This document shows positions 1 through 5,151 of a stretch of DNA of 6,514 nucleotides, piece after piece. The DNA is from Candidatus Sumerlaeota bacterium. Lineage in GTDB: Bacteria; Sumerlaeota; Sumerlaeia; MWCT01; JAGHBZ01. The first letter of the stretch is position 1. Every line of letters begins with the position of its first letter. Made by a program: the position numbers and the translations under genes. Under the pieces are notes generated by a model. It ran no database searches, was not told where the DNA came from, and saw only the letters and a list, made by a program, of their open reading frames with translations. The DNA lies in contig JAGHBZ010000097.1 of the NCBI GenBank assembly GCA_021160705.1, forward strand, positions 1 to 6,514, read 5' to 3'.

Positions 1-448
1 CCACTACCTTGCCCCCTGAAACCGATGATAAATTACTCACTTCCACAGAACCCCCTGTAGCAGGAAAATCATACGTCCCAAGCACAACCCATTCTGAACC
101 ATTCGTTGTCTGGTCAACATACACAATGCTTGAACCACCACTATGATTCACGGTGAACTTAACATCAGTAGACCGCTTGGTGCCATCAACATACCATACT
201 GCTACTTCATAGCTACCTGCTGACTCAAAGGTAGGAAACCAGGCAGCGCATGCGGTCTCCGAGCCTGTGACGCTTTCTATCCAGAGATAATTTGTCACCT
301 GATAACCTGGAGAAGTACCTGTGTTCCAGCTCCCGGTGCTCACAAAATCATCTGACCTGTTGTCAATAATGATGGTCTCCGCCATAATGTGCATACAACT
401 CGCAAGCACCAGCAGCAGACTTAAAAATAACACTTTTTTGTAATTCAT
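1..448 (-). CDS. Secreted or lipoprotein with golvesin-type domain (partial, 3' end outside window)
   Basis: The reading frame is open from the ATG at 446-448 to the window edge (149 codons, no stop), so only the N-terminal part is present. A good Shine-Dalgarno GGAGG (rc of 456-460) lies 7 nt upstream. Residues 1-23 form a signal sequence with basic K4-K5 and a hydrophobic core. L15-A16-S17-C18 fits a lipobox, so the product may be a lipoprotein; cleavage after A23 by signal peptidase I is the alternative. Residues ~26-149 match the golvesin C-terminal/Xly carbohydrate-binding-like domain pattern as I know it: an opening IIIDN (26-30), an AGSYEVAVWY strand (77-86), the signature RSTDVKFTVNHSGG (92-105), then VDQT, W120 and LGTYDF (123-128). 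This domain usually accompanies extracellular enzymes or adhesins. Any catalytic part would lie beyond base 1. The family call is fairly secure; the function of the whole protein cannot be told. Confidence 0.8.
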   Translation of the reverse strand, partial: MNYKKVLFLSLLLVLASCMHIMAETIIIDNRSDDFVSTGSWNTGTSPGYQVTNYLWIESVTGSETACAAWFPTFESAGSYEVAVWYVDGTKRSTDVKFTVNHSGGSSIVYVDQTTNGSEWVVLGTYDFPATGGSVEVSNLSSVSGGKVV

Positions 449-765
449 TGCCCAGCCTCCATTCGCTGAATGAGATTAAAACCTACGACAAAGTTCAGGA
501 GTTTTTTGTAACTTTTCAACACCCTGAAATGCAACATTTTTTGTACCTCGGATTTTTTGAAAACGTAAGAAAATCTGCATCAGCCTCTCATTAAACATAA
601 CCTTTTCACATAACCCCAAAATGTACCCAACAATTTTCTACATATCCCTTGCACAAATCAGGATTTGATTTCATAATTTTTTATTAAGATTTTTATTCAG
701 GCTGAACAGGCTCTTTTATGCTAATTCGGGAATGTGCTCATTTTAACATTGCAGGCTGAGAAAAA
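449..765. other. AT-rich divergent intergenic region before gltX
   Basis: No gene is visible in this 317-bp stretch. It must carry the promoters of the minus-strand golvesin-domain gene and of gltX. The word TTTTTTGTA occurs at 502-510 and 537-545 (and at 434-442 inside the neighbouring gene), which I attribute to T-rich composition. I see no tRNA, T-box or convincing terminator. A weak plus-strand promoter candidate is listed separately; I found no convincing minus-strand promoter. Confidence 0.6.
649..677 (+). promoter_or_regulatory. Weak candidate promoter for gltX
   Basis: A TTGCAC (649-654) and CATAAT (672-677) pair is separated by 17 nt. The -10 matches five of six consensus positions but the -35 only three. 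It would give a 5' leader of roughly 80 nt before gltX. It is the best sigma-70-like pair I see upstream of the gene, in a very AT-rich stretch where chance matches are common. Confidence 0.3.
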
Positions 766-2232
766 ATGCCCAAAAGCAACATACGAGTTCGTTTTGCCCC
801 GAGCCCTACTGGTGCACTCCACGTCGGCAGTGTCAGAACCGCTCTGTTCAACTGGCTATTTGCGAGACATAATCAGGGAGTCTTTATCCTGCGCCTTGAG
901 GACACGGACGTTGCTCGCTCAAGCCAGGAGTTCACCCGGCAGATTATTGACTCGCTTAACTGGCTAGGACTGGACACGGACGAAGGACCCTATTTCCAGA
1001 GTCAGCGTCTTGAGCTTTATCGTCAGGCGGTCTCGCAACTTCTCATATCTGGCAGGGCGTATAAATGTTTCTGCACACCTGAAGAACTGGATGCCCAGCG
1101 TCAACGTCTTCGCGCAGAAGGAAAGGCTTTTATTTATAGCGGCAAATGTAGGTCACTTTCTCCCGAGCAGATAAAAGACCTTGAACAGAAGGGAATTAAA
1201 TCAGCTGTACGCCTCAAGGTTGACCCTGATGAGATGATTACCTTTGAGGACATTGTCTTCGGCACTATTCAGATGACAGCGGGGAAATTCGGCGACTTCA
1301 TCATCCAGCGTTCTGACGGGCTTCCCACGTACAATCTGGCAGTGGTCGTAGATGACCACGCTATGGGGATTACACACGTGATTCGTGGCGATGACCATCT
1401 ATCAAACACACCCAAGCAGATTCTCGTGTATCGTGCACTCGGCTACGAAATTCCACAGTTTGCTCATCTCCCGTTAATACTTGGTCCTGACCGAACACGC
1501 CTGAGCAAACGTCATGGCGCCACTTCGGTTCTGGAATTAAAAGACCAGGGATTTCTGCCTGAGGCAATCGTAAACTTTCTTGCTCTGCTTGGCTGGGCGC
1601 CTGATGAAACTACGCAGATTATGTCGCGCAGTGAGCTCATTAGGCGGTTCTCTCTAAAACAGGTCAGTCGCTCCGCCGCCGTGTTTGACATAACCAAGCT
1701 GTTATGGATGAACGGGTATTATATGCGGAATTTACCCCAGCAGGAGATAATCAACAGAGCAATTGAGTTTTTTGCTACTTCTGGCTATGACATCGCACGC
1801 TGCGACCGCACCTGGCTGGAGGGTATCATTCGCCTTGAAATTGAGCGGTCAAAAAATTTCGCTGAAATGCTTGAACACCTTCGGTTTTTTCTTGATGAAG
1901 AGGTGCGGTATGAGCAGAGCGCTGTGGACAAGCACCTTAAAAAAGAAAACGTTGACCTCAGACTGCGTAAGGTTGCCGAAACCCTGTCAGCATTAGAAGA
2001 TTTTACACAGCCTGCACTGGAGAAGGCTTTGCGGGGACTGGCAGAAAATCTGGGAGTGAAGTTTGGTCACATCGTTCACCCTTTAAGAGTCGCCATTACC
2101 GGCAGAACCGCCAGTCCGGGTATCTTTGACGTCCTTCACTTCCTGGGCAAAGAACGCACGCTTAAAAGAATACAATTCGCCCGTCAGTTCCTCATCAAGA
2201 GTGATGATTCAAACGCTGAAATGACTCCGTAG
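766..2232 (+). CDS. gltX: Glutamyl-tRNA synthetase
   Basis: This class I aminoacyl-tRNA synthetase charges tRNA-Glu with glutamate in the cytoplasm. The 488 residues are a full bacterial length. The N-terminal Rossmann domain starts with RVRFAPSPTG (7-16) and the HIGH-type signature HVGS (19-22). LEDTD (44-48) and the KMSKS-type LSKRHG (246-251) follow; the residue before LSKR is Arg where Lys is common. C101-x-C103, Y124 and C128 match the zinc site of E. coli-type enzymes, but the residue two after C128 is Ser rather than the His I recall there, so zinc binding is likely but unproven. The helical anticodon-binding region runs from about 310 to 478 and holds the conserved GRTASPG (447-453) and LGKERTL (460-466). 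The ATG sits behind a modest AGG/GAG ribosome site at 753-760, and the family's usual N-terminus supports this start. I could not decide whether the enzyme also charges tRNA-Gln. The gene is monocistronic by layout and convergent with leuD. Confidence 0.98.
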   Translation: MPKSNIRVRFAPSPTGALHVGSVRTALFNWLFARHNQGVFILRLEDTDVARSSQEFTRQIIDSLNWLGLDTDEGPYFQSQRLELYRQAVSQLLISGRAYKCFCTPEELDAQRQRLRAEGKAFIYSGKCRSLSPEQIKDLEQKGIKSAVRLKVDPDEMITFEDIVFGTIQMTAGKFGDFIIQRSDGLPTYNLAVVVDDHAMGITHVIRGDDHLSNTPKQILVYRALGYEIPQFAHLPLILGPDRTRLSKRHGATSVLELKDQGFLPEAIVNFLALLGWAPDETTQIMSRSELIRRFSLKQVSRSAAVFDITKLLWMNGYYMRNLPQQEIINRAIEFFATSGYDIARCDRTWLEGIIRLEIERSKNFAEMLEHLRFFLDEEVRYEQSAVDKHLKKENVDLRLRKVAETLSALEDFTQPALEKALRGLAENLGVKFGHIVHPLRVAITGRTASPGIFDVLHFLGKERTLKRIQFARQFLIKSDDSNAEMTP

Positions 2233-2330
2233 AGCATACGTTAATGGGGAGCGTTAATTGTTCAAAGTATAAAGGCAATAACTTTTCGTAGCAGAGAGGC
2301 AAATCACCACAGAGCAGTTCATCCGCTTAT
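2233..2330. other. Convergent gap between gltX and leuD
   Basis: Ninety-eight bases separate the two stop codons. No stem with an adjacent T-run is visible on either strand, so an intrinsic terminator is not evident for either gene; termination may be factor-dependent. CGTTAAT occurs twice (2239-2245 and 2252-2258), which is too short to interpret. Confidence 0.5.
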
Positions 2331-2828
2331 TTATTTTCTTTTCCGCCGTGAGAGCGCAAACGGCATTATCCCACCCGCTGCGATAATCTCCTGTGCTACA
2401 CGGGGCAATGGCGGAAATGTGAACTCTTCACCTGTACTGAGATTTTTTATTGTTCCGGCGTCAAAGTCTATCTCCAGTTCTTCGCCCTCCTGAATTGCAG
2501 ATGCTGCCTCCGGAGATTCAATTATTGGCAACCCAACGTTTATAGCGTTGCGATAAAATATGCGTGCAAAACTTTTTGCCACCACCACTGATATTCCCGC
2601 ACCTTTGATGGCAAGCGGTGCATGTTCACGAGACGAACCGCAACCAAAGTTCTTCCCCGCAACAATTATATCACCCGGTTGTTTCTTCTGCTGGAATTCC
2701 GGGTCAAGGTCCTCCATACAATGCGACGCCAGCTCCTTCTCGTCTGTGCTCACAAGATACCTTGCCGGGATGATGACATCCGTATCAATATTATCGCCAT
2801 ACTTTATTGTCCTGCCACGCAATTTCAT
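2331..2828 (-). CDS. leuD: 3-isopropylmalate dehydratase small subunit
   Basis: LeuD is the swivel-domain subunit that joins the iron-sulfur subunit LeuC to isomerise 2-isopropylmalate to 3-isopropylmalate in leucine synthesis. The 165 residues fit the short LeuD type of archaea and many bacteria, not the ~200-residue enterobacterial type. Diagnostic motifs are GDNIDTDVIIPARYL (11-25), the substrate-loop FGCGSSREHAP (61-71) and IFYRNAINVGLP (90-101). The C-terminus ends in a basic RRKRK. The ATG at 2826-2828 has GAGG 11 nt upstream; an upstream ATG at 2843-2845 is out of frame. A good promoter lies about 40-75 bp upstream. No leuC, leuB or leuA is adjacent, so its partner must be encoded elsewhere. 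The same family includes homoaconitase and dimethylmalate dehydratase small subunits, so substrate choice is inferred. Confidence 0.93.
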   Translation of the reverse strand: MKLRGRTIKYGDNIDTDVIIPARYLVSTDEKELASHCMEDLDPEFQQKKQPGDIIVAGKNFGCGSSREHAPLAIKGAGISVVVAKSFARIFYRNAINVGLPIIESPEAASAIQEGEELEIDFDAGTIKNLSTGEEFTFPPLPRVAQEIIAAGGIMPFALSRRKRK

Positions 2829-2871
2829 TTTTGGTTTTGCCTCATCCTCTTTATCTCAAAAACGAACTCTG

Positions 2872-2901
2872 ATTATCAGGCAGATACACCCTGTATGACA
2901 A
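2872..2901 (-). promoter_or_regulatory. leuD promoter with palindrome in the spacer
   Basis: Read on the minus strand, TTGTCA (rc of 2896-2901, five of six) and GATAAT (rc of 2872-2877, five of six) are spaced by 18 nt. The predicted transcript start is about 35-40 nt before the leuD ATG. Between the boxes lies the perfect inverted repeat ATACA-CCC-TGTAT (2884-2896), the usual position for an operator of a MerR-family activator or a steric repressor. The promoter call is good for a by-eye match; the operator is inference. Confidence 0.6.
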
Positions 2902-2920
2902 GTATAAAAAAACCAAAATG

Positions 2921-2951
2921 AGTATTTATCCCATTCTGCAGGATAAATGTT
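2921..2951. repeat. Hairpin / inverted repeat upstream of leuD promoter
   Basis: ATTTATCC (2924-2931) and GGATAAAT (2941-2948) are perfect inverted copies around a 9-nt loop. Two G-T wobbles and one A-T pair can extend the stem to 11 bp on the plus strand. No T-run follows on the plus side, so it does not look like an intrinsic terminator. It lies about 20 bp upstream of the leuD -35 and could be a binding site; its role is unknown. Confidence 0.5.
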
Positions 2952-2974
2952 AGGATGTATAACAGATGACGTTT

Positions 2975-3074
2975 ACATTGCTTTATCTCCTGGATTCCTG
3001 GTCTCCTTATAGATAAGAGACAAAAAGGAGCAGAATTTATAAGGAAGCCAGGAGACCAGGATAACCAGAATGTT
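2975..3074. repeat. Imperfect inverted repeat, MITE- or REP-like
   Basis: The core arms 2989-3011 and 3038-3060 match inversely at 19 of 23 positions, and two of the four mismatches are G-T wobbles on the plus strand. The arms extend outward imperfectly: ACATT at 2975-2979 corresponds to AATGT at 3069-3073. The central loop is 26 nt. Each arm is built from 8-nt units of the form CCTGGNNT (two units, then CCTTATA). The arms can therefore also pair in a shifted register with 12 perfect pairs (2996-3007 with 3050-3061). The element has no coding capacity. It may be a dispersed repeat or a transcribed hairpin; the window holds only this copy. Confidence 0.6.
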
Positions 3075-3139
3075 CAAGAGAAGTGGGCAGGAGAAAAATT
3101 TAGAATCCAGCACCCGCTACCACAATCCTGCTGTATAAA

Positions 3140-3211
3140 GAAATCTCCAGCTTCAGTGAGATTTAGGTTTGACCCTAAAGTTGATATTTTCGCAGAAATC
3201 TCTTGATTTCT
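3140..3211 (+). promoter_or_regulatory. Leader-like stretch with competing stems before the MerR-type gene
   Basis: AAATCTC (3141-3147) pairs with GAGATTT (3158-3164), and TTTAGG (3162-3167) pairs with CCTAAA (3174-3179). AGAAATC (3194-3200) pairs with GATTTCT (3205-3211) around a TCTT loop. GAAATCTC recurs at 3140-3147 and 3195-3202, so the GAGATTT segment could pair with either copy, and the first two stems share bases 3162-3164. This could be a switching 5' leader. The stems are short and AT-rich, and no transcript start is established. Confidence 0.3.
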
Positions 3212-3261
3212 TTAGATGAGGCTGGGAAAAAAATATATAAAGTTCTGATAGGAAAAGGGCT

Positions 3262-3666
3262 ATGCGAACTCATAACGGCAAAAATTATCCAGATAAACTC
3301 TTCTATAAAATTCAGGAAGTAAGTGATATAACCGGGGTAAAACCTTATGTGCTCCGATACTGGGAGACGGAATTTCCCACTCTGAATCCGGAAAAAGACG
3401 AGCGCGACCAGCGTAGATACCGCAAGTCTGACATTGAGTTGATTCTGCAGATTAAACATCTGCTGTATGAGGAACGCTACACCATTGCGGGTGCACGTCA
3501 GAGATTGCAATCAGAGTTCAAAAAACCTAAAGCAAAAAAAAGCACATCTTCCGCATCAGAAAAAAAGACGAAATCATCACAAAAGCAACTGAAAAAGCTA
3601 CAACAGGAGTTGCGCTCTCTCCGCTCAGAACTGCAATCTTTAATTAACTTCATTGAAAAAAAGTAA
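3262..3666 (+). CDS. Short MerR-family DNA-binding regulator
   Basis: The 134-residue product has an N-terminal MerR-type winged helix-turn-helix: the recognition region KIQEVSDITGVKPYVLRYWE (16-35), a wing ending in QRRYRKSDIE (50-59) and the helix IKHLLYEERYTIAGARQRL (64-82). This pattern belongs to the short MerR group common in deltaproteobacteria and many candidate phyla. After residue 86 comes a Lys/Ser-rich linker (87-108), then a Leu/Gln/Glu-rich helix (109-132) likely to form the dimerising coiled coil. There is no metal-binding cysteine cluster and no effector-binding domain, so a small-molecule ligand is not predicted. AGGAA (3250-3254) sits 7 nt before the ATG, supporting this start. 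It is divergent from leuD, whose promoter has a palindromic spacer, making leuD a possible but unproven target. The gene ends at a hairpin overlapping its stop codon. Confidence 0.88.
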   Translation: MRTHNGKNYPDKLFYKIQEVSDITGVKPYVLRYWETEFPTLNPEKDERDQRRYRKSDIELILQIKHLLYEERYTIAGARQRLQSEFKKPKAKKSTSSASEKKTKSSQKQLKKLQQELRSLRSELQSLINFIEKK

Positions 3667-3685
3667 CCCCCTTCGCAAAGGGGGT
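3666..3685. terminator. Bidirectional intrinsic terminator between convergent genes
   Basis: ACCCCCTT (3666-3673) and AAGGGGGT (3678-3685) form a perfect 8-bp GC-rich stem with a CGCA loop. On the minus strand it is followed by TTACTTTTTTTC, a good U-tract, which suits the propeller gene ending at 3748. On the plus strand the following sequence is only T-rich from about 3695, so termination of the MerR-type gene may be weaker. The stem begins at the last base of that gene's TAA, and the minus-strand U-tract is complementary to its last Glu-Lys-Lys codons. Confidence 0.85.
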
Positions 3686-3747
3686 GTTCAAGCCTTTCTT
3701 TTACTTCCACTAAGATTGTCCTGATGATGAACTCTCTCGCCGGGTGA

Positions 3748-4833
3748 TTAATTATAAAGATACCAGGAATGAACTTCAGTGGATGTGGTGAAAGTAATTT
3801 TATAAATTCCGCCGCCCGCTGCGTCAGATGGGTTGGTGAAATAGAGTATAGCGGTATTCGCATCAACAAGTTTCACCGCAAGTCCACAGCCACTATTTGG
3901 GTCAAGATTAGAAAACCCCAGTGCAGAATTAATCTCTGTCTCAGGGATTTCGGTCACCTGATTATCAGAGCCTCGAATAATAGTAATCCTCGAACTGCCA
4001 GCAGAATATTCATTCCAGATATATAGATTATTCTCAGAGTCAATGGTCATATCACTTATACCAGGAGCACCATCAGGGAAGAATCCTGTAGCGTATTCAA
4101 TGGTAACTGTTGGGGATGGTCCGGGATTTGTCAGACCCAGTATGCCATCGTATCCACCATAGTACGCTTCATCCCTGACCAGTAATTTCCCGTCGGATTT
4201 AAGCACAGGGTGTCCAACCGCCACACCACTGGCACCAGTAACCCCAGTAATCTGGGCAGTGGTTGCAGCAACTTGCGCGGGTCCACTCGGCAGTGGAAAA
4301 TACTTTATGTCATCATCACCACCAAATGCAGCTTCAGTTGGGATAAAAAGCCGATTGTTTGTTTCATCAAGAGCAATACCTACGTTTCCTTGTATCACTG
4401 CTACATTTGATATGGCTAATGGAGAAGGAACTACTTTTATTATGTCATCATCACCATCATATTCAGAGATATAAATTGTGCCGTCGCTTGCGACCACCAA
4501 ACCGCTCATATCAATGTCACCAGTGGGGGTTGCCTGACCAGTATCAAGGCTATTGGTGCCTGTCTCTGGCGCAATAACTGAAGCACTCGAGCCATCTGCC
4601 GCAATATCAATAAGGTTTCCATCTGTCCCACTCGGGTCAACGAAACAAATTATTGAACCATCAGTGTCAACTGCAATTCCCATTGCAGTAGCACCAGTAA
4701 TACCAGAGAGTGTCTCCAGCTGTGACTGGGTTACAAAGGTCTCAATCGTATAATTAGAGAACTCTCGCGCAAATCCTGAAACCACAAGAACTATAAAAAC
4801 GCCCATTACACATAATATCTTTGCCCTCCTCAT
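3748..4833 (-). CDS. Secreted six-bladed beta-propeller protein (NHL/SMP-30-like)
   Basis: The 361-residue product starts with basic MRRAK and a hydrophobic core to about residue 20, with likely signal peptidase cleavage near A22. The mature part shows six repeats of the propeller-blade type, each a GxAV/GIAVD-like strand followed by a turn and a second strand: cores start near residues 52 (GIAVDTDG), 111 (GLVVASDGTIYI), 152 (GIALD), 203 (GVAV), 261 (DMTIDSENNLYIW) and 317 (GLAV). ITGATAMGIAV (45-55) and ITGVTGASGVAV (195-206) are clearly related internal repeats. Surfaces are rich in Asp/Gly turns such as YDGDDD. No enzymatic residues could be identified; binding or scaffolding outside the cell is likely. 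The tail after the last blade is STEVHSWYLYN (351-361), matching the tail of the next secreted protein. A strong AAGGAGG (rc of 4842-4848) 8 nt upstream fixes the start. It has its own promoter and terminator. Confidence 0.8.
   Translation of the reverse strand: MRRAKILCVMGVFIVLVVSGFAREFSNYTIETFVTQSQLETLSGITGATAMGIAVDTDGSIICFVDPSGTDGNLIDIAADGSSASVIAPETGTNSLDTGQATPTGDIDMSGLVVASDGTIYISEYDGDDDIIKVVPSPLAISNVAVIQGNVGIALDETNNRLFIPTEAAFGGDDDIKYFPLPSGPAQVAATTAQITGVTGASGVAVGHPVLKSDGKLLVRDEAYYGGYDGILGLTNPGPSPTVTIEYATGFFPDGAPGISDMTIDSENNLYIWNEYSAGSSRITIIRGSDNQVTEIPETEINSALGFSNLDPNSGCGLAVKLVDANTAILYFTNPSDAAGGGIYKITFTTSTEVHSWYLYN
3751..3783 (-). other. C-terminal tail motif STxVxxWxLY, copy 1
   Basis: The last eleven residues of the propeller protein read STEVHSWYLYN, following directly on the closing strand of the last blade (YKITFTT). 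They match the end of the protein encoded at 5152-6336 at S, T, V, W, L and Y with identical spacing. Here one Asn follows the final Tyr. Confidence 0.6.
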
Positions 4834-4882
4834 ACTCCTCTCCTCCTTTCATTAAGGATTCTCTCTAACAAAGTTAGATACC

Positions 4883-4912
4883 AAGATAGAATTAAGCACT
4901 ATCAAAAGTCAA
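4883..4912 (-). promoter_or_regulatory. Candidate promoter of the propeller gene
   Basis: On the minus strand, TTGACT (rc of 4907-4912, five of six) and TATCTT (rc of 4883-4888, four of six) are spaced by 18 nt, giving a leader of about 40-50 nt. The -35 context TATTGACTT also occurs in the promoter of the other secreted-protein gene. Confidence 0.45.
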
Positions 4913-5070
4913 TACAAAAAAGCAGTAAAAAAAACATCATTCCCTGGAAAATGGGGAAATTTGTATCTCGTTAATGACTAAGTCTACACGTGAGTATTTC
5001 TTTCTTCAAGGTGTGTAATTAATTAAAAAGAAGTGGTTCTTCTGCGCCCTAATATTTCTCCCTACAGCTA

Positions 5071-5112
5071 TTAAAAAATAAAGGGAAGCCGGAAAAGAGC
5101 TTCCCTTTATTT
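5071..5112 (-). terminator. Strong intrinsic terminator of the CBM/OB-domain gene
   Basis: The 14-base arms 5076-5089 and 5099-5112 are perfectly complementary around a 9-nt loop, with the core AAGGGAAGC/GCTTCCCTT. Read on the minus strand the stem runs into TTTATTTTTTAA, a good U-tract. It lies about 40 bp beyond the stop codon at 5152-5154 and separates this gene from the propeller gene, so the two are probably not one operon. Confidence 0.92.
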
Positions 5113-5151
5113 CTCCTGAGCATCTTCAAAAAATTTAAGGAATTTGTCCTT

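Larger units (their letters stand above)
2829..3261. other. Structured divergent intergenic region, leuD to MerR-type gene
   Basis: This 433-bp region has no gene that I can support; short plus-strand frames at its left side read through leuD antisense and look like shadows. In order it holds the leuD promoter with a palindromic spacer (2872-2901), a hairpin (2921-2951), a ~100-bp imperfect inverted repeat (2975-3074) and a set of competing short stems just upstream of the MerR-type gene (3140-3211). A clear plus-strand promoter for the MerR-type gene was not found; TATAAA at 3134-3139 is a possible -10 without a -35. Confidence 0.6.
4834..5151. other. Intergenic region between two secreted-protein genes
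   Basis: This 318-bp stretch has no supported gene. Its left part holds the ribosome site and promoter of the propeller gene; its right part holds the terminator of the upstream minus-strand gene. A small extra stem, AGAAG-TGGTT-CTTCT (5029-5043), is followed on the minus strand by TTTTAATTAATT and may act as a weak back-up terminator. Between these (about 4913-5028) I see only AT-rich sequence with an A8 run near 4928. Confidence 0.6.

Noticed and set aside
434..545. Three copies of TTTTTTGTA (434-442, 502-510, 537-545).
   Set aside because: One is coding sequence for Lys codons and the others lie in T-rich intergenic DNA; spacing is irregular, so composition explains them.
734..967. Overlapping 77-codon plus-strand frame at the start of gltX.
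   Set aside because: It is a frame shadow of gltX with no family resemblance and a biased, arginine/serine/leucine-rich composition.
2560..2921. Two plus-strand frames antisense to leuD and running into its upstream region.
   Set aside because: They overlap a secure gene on the opposite strand, show no recognisable domain and contain the leuD promoter.
3175..3869. Minus-strand frames antisense to the MerR-type gene.
   Set aside because: They read through the complement of a well-supported coding region and through the terminator hairpin; no plausible protein features.
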